Assembly: GCA_043820105.1 (NCBI GenBank)
Contig: JBDREC010000092.1
Coordinates: 1 to 29,429, forward strand
Reading direction: 5' to 3'
Length of the DNA: 29,429 bases
Origin: JBDREC01 sp043820105 [NCBI: Pseudomonadota bacterium]
Lineage (GTDB): Bacteria > Bdellovibrionota_F > JAHFAK01
Part shown: positions 24,107 through 29,429 of the stretch, piece after piece
How positions within the stretch are numbered: position 1 is the stretch's first letter
Layout of the letters: each line of letters opens with the position of its first letter
Program-made: the position numbers and the translations under genes
Notes under the pieces: generated by a model
Told to the model about the DNA's origin: nothing
What the model saw: only the letters and a program-made list of their open reading frames with translations
Database searches by the model: none

Positions 24107-24820
24107 ATGATAAAATTTAATTTGGAAGATCTGGACGATATTAAACAAAAAGGTTTATACTTGAAGCTCGAGGATTCTACTACTTTAGAGCTTTCCCAAA
24201 GTGTAATAGAAGAAAAATATAATAATTTTATTCAAGATCCATCTTTATTTACAGAGGAAATGAAGGAGATATCACAATTTAGAAAATGTGCTGTATGTCC
24301 ATATAAAGACGATAAAAAGGTTGTTTGTACAGCTTTAAAACCGATAATTCCTTTTCTACATATTGTAGATAAATATGTATCCTTTAATAAGATTTTCGCA
24401 ATCTATAAATATGATGAAACAAAATCATTTGACTTAGCTATAACTGATATGCAAAGTGGAATAAAGTATTTATCTGTTCTTTCTCTTTTTTATTATTGTT
24501 CAGCAGGTCTTAAGTATTGGAAGTATTTTGCGGGTATTAAGCCACTTATGAAAGTTGAAGAGATTGCTATAAAATTATATTTAAATATTTATCAACATTG
24601 TGGTGGAAATAAAAATATGATTGATGATTTGCTTGCTAAATTTATGTTTGATATAAAAATCATTAATAAAGATATTGTACATAGATTAAGACTAATATGT
24701 AAGAACGATGTTTTTTATAATTCTTTTGTAAGTGCCCAGGTAATACCCGAGTTTTTAACACTTGATATTGATGAAATAGTTAAAAAACATTTTATTGAAC
24801 ATGAGAAAAAAGCTTTTTAA
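24107..24820 (+). CDS. Conserved-looking cytoplasmic protein with C-x2-C-x9-C motif
   Basis: 237 residues. AAGGAG lies 6 bases before the ATG. The central feature is F-R-K-C-A-V-C-P-Y-K-D followed by V-V-C-T-A-L-K-P-I-I-P-F-L, giving Cys61, Cys64 and Cys74 next to a proline. This pattern fits a metal or iron-sulfur site, or a redox switch. It is followed by mixed helices. There is no signal peptide or membrane segment. It is the first gene of an operon with the sensor kinase (26-base gap) and response regulator, so it probably feeds into or modulates that pathway. I recognise no named family. The position before the kinase is the main clue to function. Confidence 0.75.
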   Translation: MIKFNLEDLDDIKQKGLYLKLEDSTTLELSQSVIEEKYNNFIQDPSLFTEEMKEISQFRKCAVCPYKDDKKVVCTALKPIIPFLHIVDKYVSFNKIFAIYKYDETKSFDLAITDMQSGIKYLSVLSLFYYCSAGLKYWKYFAGIKPLMKVEEIAIKLYLNIYQHCGGNKNMIDDLLAKFMFDIKIINKDIVHRLRLICKNDVFYNSFVSAQVIPEFLTLDIDEIVKKHFIEHEKKAF

Positions 24821-24846
24821 ATTCGAAAAATTCATAAGGAAGTGCA

Positions 24847-27321
24847 ATGGAAAAACATATTAGAAGAAAGATAATTTTTCCTTTTGTGATTATTATGCTT
24901 TTGGTTTCATCAGTTTTATTTTATACAACATATAAGCATGAAGTTGATGATTTAAATGAAAATATTTCGCACAGATCACAAATGATTAAGCATCATTTTA
25001 ATCATTTTCTATTAAAAGACGCTGAAGTTATGAGTGGATTAATGGATTTGCTTGTCCATGATAAAACAATATTAAAAACCTTCGAAGAAAATGATCGAGG
25101 CAAGTTATTAGATTTATCCTTGCCTTTATTTAATATGTTTAAGTCAAAGTATAGAGTAAGTCATTTTTATTTTATTGATACAAGTGGAAAATGTTTTTTA
25201 AGAGTTCATAATCCTGGGAAATATGGGGATGTAATAAATAGATTTACATTTAAAGAATCACAAAAAACTGGAAAGAGTGTTTATGGTATTGAACTTGGAA
25301 TTTTTGGGACCTTTACTCTTCGAAATGTTTTCCCTGTTAAAGTTAATTCAAAAATAATAGGTTACTTAGAACTTGGAGAAGAAATTGAGCATATTTCCCC
25401 GATGCTTAAAGGCTTTTCAGAAACAGATCTTCTTTTTGTAATAAAAAAATCCTTTATAAATAAAGATAAGTGGGAAGAAGGCCTTGAAATGCTCGGCAAA
25501 ATAGGATATTGGGATAATTTAAAAGATTATGTAATAATTGATCAAACAATTCATGATGTATCTTTGGTATTTAAAGAGAAAATAATGTCTGTTGTAGAAG
25601 GAAACTCTAAAAAATTAAATATATATGAAATTGACGATAGAAAATACTCAATATCCAGTGTAAAATTAATGGATGCTGGTGAGCAGGATATAGGTGCTAT
25701 TATAATTCTGCATGATATTACAAAAAATATAATGCAGAAAAAAAGAGATATATTTTTAGTTGGGATAATTTATGTTTTTGGCTTGTTATTAATAGTTGCA
25801 GTTTTCTATATCTATTTAGGAAGGCTGCAAAAAAGCTTGACCATAGCTGGAGAGAAAATAAAAGATGCCAGTCATGTATGGCAAAAAACTTTTGATAGTA
25901 TTTCAGAACTTGTTTTTATTCTTGATAAGGATCACAGTTTTATTAAAGCAAATAAAGCAGCATACGATGTTCTGGGGGTTACGCAGGCTGACCTGGCAGG
26001 GAAGAAGTGCTATGAGGTCATACATAAATCAGATCTGCCATGGCATAATTGTCCCTTTGAAAAGTCTATGAAAGATGGCTTGCCCCACTCAGCTGAGGTT
26101 ATTGATGAAAGTCTAGGATGTCCTTTGTTAGTTAGTACCTCCCCGATTTTTAATGACAAGAATGAAATAATTGGAGGTGTTCATATTGCCAAAGACATTA
26201 CTAAAATAAAAGAATACGAAGAATCATTAAAAAGTGCAAAAGAATATGCAGAACTTATTTTTCAAGTTACACCCAGTGCAATATTTACAATTGATAAAAA
26301 CCAAATAGTTACTAGTTGGAACAAAACAGCTGAAAGTCTAACTGGTTTTAAAAAAGATGAAATGCTTGGAAAAAAATGCACAGAATTTGCATTGTTTCCT
26401 TGTTCAGAAGTCTGTGGCTTGTTTTCAGATAAGCTTGAAAAACCACTTGTTGCGAGAGAGTGTACGATAAAAACAAAAAGTGGGCTAGTTAAAAGTATTT
26501 CAAAAAATGCTGACTTGTTACATGATTCAAAGGGGAATTTCATTGGTGGAATTGAAAGTTTTGAAGATATTACAGATAGAAAGAAAGCTGAAATAGCCAT
26601 CAAAGAAGCCGCTGAAATGAAAACTCAGTTTGCTTCAATGGTATCACATGAATTGAGAACCCCATTAGGGCCAATTAAAGAAGGTGTAAGCATTGTTTTG
26701 GATGGCTTAACTGGAGAGATAAATGAAGAACAAATAGATCTTTTATCTACAGTAAGAAGAAATGCTGAAAGATTAAATAGACTAATAAATAGCGTACTTG
26801 ATTATCAAAAACTGCAAGCAGGGAGAATGAGATTTGATATTAAAGAAAATAATTTAAATAAAGTTATTGAAGAAACTCATAAATCAATGGTTTTAGTTAC
26901 AAATAAAAAAGGATTGGATTTTCAACTAAACTTAGATCAGGATATACCAAAAGTATTTTTTGATAGTGACAAAATAACACAGGTTTTAATAAATTTAACC
27001 AATAATGCTATTAAATTTACTGAAAAGGGGAGTATAAAATTCATTACAAAGTTAGAAAATTATAAAGTTGTTATAAGAGTTGAAGATACAGGGCCAGGGA
27101 TAAGAGAAGATGAGTTTCATAAATTATTCCAAAGTTTCGTTCAGCTTAGTCATTCAAAAGAAAATAAAATCAAAGGAACGGGTCTTGGCTTAGTGATAAG
27201 TAAAGAGATTGTCGAACATCACAAAGGAAAAATGTGGGTAGAATCTGAATTTGGAAAAGGATCTTGTTTCTGTTTTAGTCTTCCAATTAATAGTAAAGGA
27301 GATGAAAAAAATGAGTCATAA
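24847..27321 (+). CDS. Membrane sensor histidine kinase: dCache, two PAS, HisKA, HATPase
   Basis: 824 residues. TM1 is about 9-27 and TM2 about 302-323. The periplasmic part between them resembles the dCache_3 double sensor, with F-L-R-V-H-N-P-G-K-Y-G-D (117-128) and L-R-N-V-F-P-V near 158. Two PAS domains follow (about 345-455 and 470-585). Both are unusually cysteine-rich (K-K-C-Y-E-V, N-C-P-F-E-K, L-G-C-P-L; then K-K-C-T-E-F, F-P-C-S-E-V-C), and might sense redox or metals. The HisKA box M-V-S-H-E-L-R-T-P-L-G-P has His601. The ATPase has N-L-T-N-N-A-I-K-F-T, D-T-G-P-G-I and G-T-G-L-G-L-V-I. It ends by overlapping the response regulator by 11 bases, which is presumably its partner. Confidence 0.92.
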   Translation: MEKHIRRKIIFPFVIIMLLVSSVLFYTTYKHEVDDLNENISHRSQMIKHHFNHFLLKDAEVMSGLMDLLVHDKTILKTFEENDRGKLLDLSLPLFNMFKSKYRVSHFYFIDTSGKCFLRVHNPGKYGDVINRFTFKESQKTGKSVYGIELGIFGTFTLRNVFPVKVNSKIIGYLELGEEIEHISPMLKGFSETDLLFVIKKSFINKDKWEEGLEMLGKIGYWDNLKDYVIIDQTIHDVSLVFKEKIMSVVEGNSKKLNIYEIDDRKYSISSVKLMDAGEQDIGAIIILHDITKNIMQKKRDIFLVGIIYVFGLLLIVAVFYIYLGRLQKSLTIAGEKIKDASHVWQKTFDSISELVFILDKDHSFIKANKAAYDVLGVTQADLAGKKCYEVIHKSDLPWHNCPFEKSMKDGLPHSAEVIDESLGCPLLVSTSPIFNDKNEIIGGVHIAKDITKIKEYEESLKSAKEYAELIFQVTPSAIFTIDKNQIVTSWNKTAESLTGFKKDEMLGKKCTEFALFPCSEVCGLFSDKLEKPLVARECTIKTKSGLVKSISKNADLLHDSKGNFIGGIESFEDITDRKKAEIAIKEAAEMKTQFASMVSHELRTPLGPIKEGVSIVLDGLTGEINEEQIDLLSTVRRNAERLNRLINSVLDYQKLQAGRMRFDIKENNLNKVIEETHKSMVLVTNKKGLDFQLNLDQDIPKVFFDSDKITQVLINLTNNAIKFTEKGSIKFITKLENYKVVIRVEDTGPGIREDEFHKLFQSFVQLSHSKENKIKGTGLGLVISKEIVEHHKGKMWVESEFGKGSCFCFSLPINSKGDEKNES

Positions 27322-27673
27322 AATATTAATTATTGATGATGAAGTTGATGTAATGAAAATGGTAGTTTATAGATTAAAAGCTAAAAACTATGAAGTTTTT
27401 ACAGCAACAGATGGAAAAAGCGGGATAGAACTTGCAAAAGAAATAAAACCCGATCTTATAATACTTGATTACCATCTGCCTGATATGATGGCGTCCGAAA
27501 TATCTAAGATTATAAAAAGTGAAGAATCCCTGAAAGATGTTGAAATTATTTTAGTATCCGCAAGCGTTGAATACCTTAGCGATAAAGCAAAAGAATGTCT
27601 TGCAGCTGCATTTATTCCCAAACCCATAGAACCTGAAGAGCTTTATGAGAAAGTTGAAAAGTATATTAAATAA
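27311..27673 (+). CDS. Receiver-only response regulator
   Basis: 120 residues, a single CheY-like receiver domain with no output domain. Phosphoacceptor Asp53 is in I-L-D-Y-H-L-P, the acidic pocket is D9-D10 in I-I-D-D-E-V-D, the switch Ser is in I-L-V-S-A-S-V, and the conserved Lys is in I-P-K-P-I-E-P. The start is ATG 27311, with AAAGGAG 9 bases upstream. It overlaps the kinase gene by 11 bases. Earlier in-frame starts lie inside the kinase. It must act by protein contact, for example in a phosphorelay or on a motor or pilus component. A T-run just after the stop may aid termination. Confidence 0.9.
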   Translation: MSHKILIIDDEVDVMKMVVYRLKAKNYEVFTATDGKSGIELAKEIKPDLIILDYHLPDMMASEISKIIKSEESLKDVEIILVSASVEYLSDKAKECLAAAFIPKPIEPEELYEKVEKYIK

Positions 27674-27941
27674 TACATTTTTTTTTCGACCTGGGCCCAT
27701 CTTAAATTTGCTCTGCCTAGTTGTATACTATTATTTGTTGACTTTGCTTTTCATAGACAATACATGGAATATGATCTTAATACGAATGATGTTTATAAAG
27801 TAGGTTCAATGTTTCCAGCCCTTGGCAAGGGAGTTTGTAAATAAGGTTACAGCTTCAAGCTACATTCACATATAAATATATATAAGTTTCCAATCTACGC
27901 TTTAGATTTGTATGTATGTCTGGATAGTGGGAATATGATTT

Positions 27942-28268
27942 TTATTCTATATTTGCACTGACAACAGCGGCCATCTGCATCATGTCGATCGTTTGGCCTT
28001 CTTTAAGCTTAGTAAGGTTAGTGACCTTGCCGGATTTGCTTTTGGAATTTGTATTTTTGAAAATCGAGAGCAATTTTGCATCTGCAACAATGAACTTGCC
28101 AGCGTTTTCAGGCTTTCCATTTACAATCTTTGTCTGAAGTTTGTTTGCTTTAATATAGTCCCATAGTTTTTTAGTAATCTCTGTTCTTGGAAGTTCTTTT
28201 GCCCCCAGAAACACAGCTAGATCACTTTTTAATTTTACAGGTTTACTTAATCCTTTTGCTTCTGCCAT
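27942..28268 (-). CDS. SWIB/MDM2-domain protein
   Basis: 108 residues that are almost entirely one SWIB domain. The pattern D-L-A-V-F-L-G-A-K-E-L-P-R-T-E-I is followed by K-K-L-W-D-Y-I-K-A-N-K-L-Q, then the D-A-K-L-L-S-I-F segment and a basic Lys/Ser linker. In eukaryotes SWIB is part of chromatin remodelling complexes. In bacteria it occurs free-standing or fused to topoisomerase (chlamydiae), and its role is not settled. The start is the second ATG (28268), because AAGGAG (28280-28275) sits 6 bases ahead of it. The ATG at 28283 overlaps that ribosome site. No tail or signal is present, so it is a cytoplasmic, probably DNA-associated protein. Confidence 0.85.
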   Translation of the reverse strand: MAEAKGLSKPVKLKSDLAVFLGAKELPRTEITKKLWDYIKANKLQTKIVNGKPENAGKFIVADAKLLSIFKNTNSKSKSGKVTNLTKLKEGQTIDMMQMAAVVSANIE

Positions 28269-28314
28269 TTTTATCTCCTTCATAATTAGATATAAATTAA
28301 ATTATCAGATTATA

Positions 28315-28346
28315 TTATTGTTCCTATAAACATTTATTAACAATAA
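28315..28346. promoter_or_regulatory. 8-bp inverted repeat in the SWIB upstream region
   Basis: TTATTGTT (28315-28322) and AACAATAA (28339-28346) with a 16-base loop, between the LysR stop and the SWIB start. On the minus strand TATAAT just downstream of the repeat could be a -10 element, but no good -35 is present. Confidence 0.3.
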
Positions 28347-28399
28347 CAATCAAGTTAATAAATTCAATCGAATTTAATATTAAAGGACACTAATTTGGT

Positions 28400-29290
28400 T
28401 TAATAATCTAAATTCACGCAATAATCAATAAAGTCTTTTTTAAAAGCTTTAATAAGTGGAGATTCATATTTTTCATTTCTTGATATTATATATGCAGGTC
28501 TGTTAATGTTAAAGCCGGGAAGACCCACAAGCTTCTTGTTGTCAAGCTCTGATTTAATATACATTTTTGCAACAAAAGAGACACCAAGACCTTCTAAGAC
28601 ATGTGCTTTGCAAGCTTCCATGTCATTTAGAAAAACATCACCAATATCTTTTTCAGATGGATATCCAAGCTCTTTTGCTATTGATTTTATTGTTCGTGAG
28701 TGTGCTTCAGCATGTGAAAATATTCTAGCTTTATCAAGATCTTTTCTTGTAATAGTTTTTTTTTTAGCCAGGAAATAATCTTTTGAGCAGACCATTAATA
28801 TGTGATTTTCACATAATTTCTGAATTCTTAAAGAATCTCTTTTGCATTTTCCAATAATAATTCCAATATCAGATTTTGCCGTAACTAAGCTCTCCTCCAC
28901 ATATTCTGAAATTTTAGCATCTTTAACAGTGAACTTTGCTTCTGGATATTTATTCCAAAAGAGTTTCAAAAATTTAGGAAAAACATATGTTATAAAACTT
29001 GAAACAGTGGTGATATGAATATGCCCTGTAACCCGCGATTTTCTGTCTGTTATCCAATTGTCTAATCTATCGAGCTCTTGTTTCATGTTTTGACATAAGT
29101 CTAAAAATTCTTCACCAGAACGATTAAGCTCCATACCAGATCTTTTTCTGTTAAATAACGATTCACCAATATAATTTTCTAATATCTTTATTTTTTGGCT
29201 AACACCAGGTTGTGTAATTCGAAGGTTTTTGGACGCTTTTAGAATATTGCCAGTTTTGGCAACTTCGAGAAAAACTTTTATATAATTAAT
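28400..29290 (-). CDS. LysR-type transcriptional regulator; apparent ATT start
   Basis: 296 residues if read from ATT 29290, the normal LysR length. Residues 1-62 form the winged helix-turn-helix: N-Y-I-K-V-F-L-E-V-A-K-T-G-N, A-S-K-N-L-R-I-T-Q-P-G-V-S-Q-K-I, and L-E-N-Y-I-G-E-S-L-F-N-R. The rest is the periplasmic-binding-like effector domain (G-H-I-H-I-T-T-V-S-S-F near 95; D-I-G-I-I-I-G-K). No ATG, GTG or TTG precedes the HTH in frame. The first ATG (29134) would delete it. Either ATT is used or the start has mutated. The ribosome site is poor (AGG one base away). The region to the window edge probably holds the operator and a divergent target gene beyond it. Confidence 0.8.
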   Translation of the reverse strand: MNYIKVFLEVAKTGNILKASKNLRITQPGVSQKIKILENYIGESLFNRKRSGMELNRSGEEFLDLCQNMKQELDRLDNWITDRKSRVTGHIHITTVSSFITYVFPKFLKLFWNKYPEAKFTVKDAKISEYVEESLVTAKSDIGIIIGKCKRDSLRIQKLCENHILMVCSKDYFLAKKKTITRKDLDKARIFSHAEAHSRTIKSIAKELGYPSEKDIGDVFLNDMEACKAHVLEGLGVSFVAKMYIKSELDNKKLVGLPGFNINRPAYIISRNEKYESPLIKAFKKDFIDYCVNLDY

Positions 29291-29429
29291 ACCTAAACAA
29301 GGCGATTCTTAATAAAAGAGAAGAATAGAAAACAGAGCAAACCAAGATAAGGTCGGGATATTAAGCAAAAGATTACTATTTTTATAAATAACCCAATGGG
29401 TGCACACTCCAATATTCAATAAAAAGTAA

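Noticed and set aside
27677-27842. Open plus-strand frame of about 55 codons after the response regulator (ending M-F-P-A-L-G-K-G-V-C-K)
   Set aside because: It has no ribosome site before its internal ATG (27765), no recognisable motif, and a length easily reached by chance.
1-29429. CRISPR arrays, tRNA or rRNA genes, riboswitches
   Set aside because: No regularly spaced repeats, no tRNA-like arms and no rRNA stretches were seen in the spacers by eye. A covariance-model search would be needed for small RNAs.

Overview
The window is AT-rich bacterial DNA from a Gram-negative cell. Several products carry lipoprotein or Sec signal peptides, there is a type IV pilin behind a sigma-54 promoter, and there is a long membrane-bound PAS histidine kinase. 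The gene mix (MopE-type metal-binding repeats, HAD-IG 5'-nucleotidase, beta-propeller lipoprotein, dCache_3-like kinase, free-standing SWIB protein, many unrecognised secreted proteins) suggests a deltaproteobacterium-grade lineage such as Bdellovibrionota, Myxococcota or Desulfobacterota. No rRNA or other taxonomic marker is present, so this is inference.

Left part (1-10.4 kb): an accessory, partly decayed region. A REP-associated (RAYT/Y1) transposase sits between two copies of a 12-bp direct repeat that interrupt the 3' end of another gene. Next come a gene remnant, a lipoprotein with TPR-like helices, a 52-residue secreted protein and a MarC-family membrane protein. A C45-family hydrolase appears frameshifted at its N-M-D-F motif and faces another 5'-truncated ORF. 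An intact class V aminotransferase converges on a MopE-type lipoprotein, followed by a small secreted protein and a zinc-ribbon protein. A DASS transporter has lost its N-terminal half at a junction with a secreted protein gene that lacks an ordinary start codon.

Middle part (10.5-19.2 kb): threonine dehydratase, whose last residues are encoded by a dispersed repeat; a secreted helical protein; an S41 protease; a two-gene operon of unknown secreted proteins; and a COG2509-type FAD protein. Then comes a type IV pilin gene with a -24/-12 promoter and three helically phased copies of TGACAAAAATTGTC upstream, a probable enhancer array for a PilR-like activator. A terminator closes the pilin gene.

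Right part (19.2-29.4 kb): beta-propeller lipoprotein and HAD-IG 5'-nucleotidase on the minus strand, then a PRMT-like methyltransferase with the double-E and THW loops that are typical of eukaryotic arginine methyltransferases. A three-gene signalling operon follows (cysteine-motif protein, dCache/PAS histidine kinase, receiver-only response regulator), then a SWIB-domain protein and a LysR regulator whose only plausible start codon is ATT.

The most notable items are the enhancer array of the pilin gene, the PRMT-like enzyme, the RAYT insertion with its direct repeats, and the transporter/secreted-protein junction.
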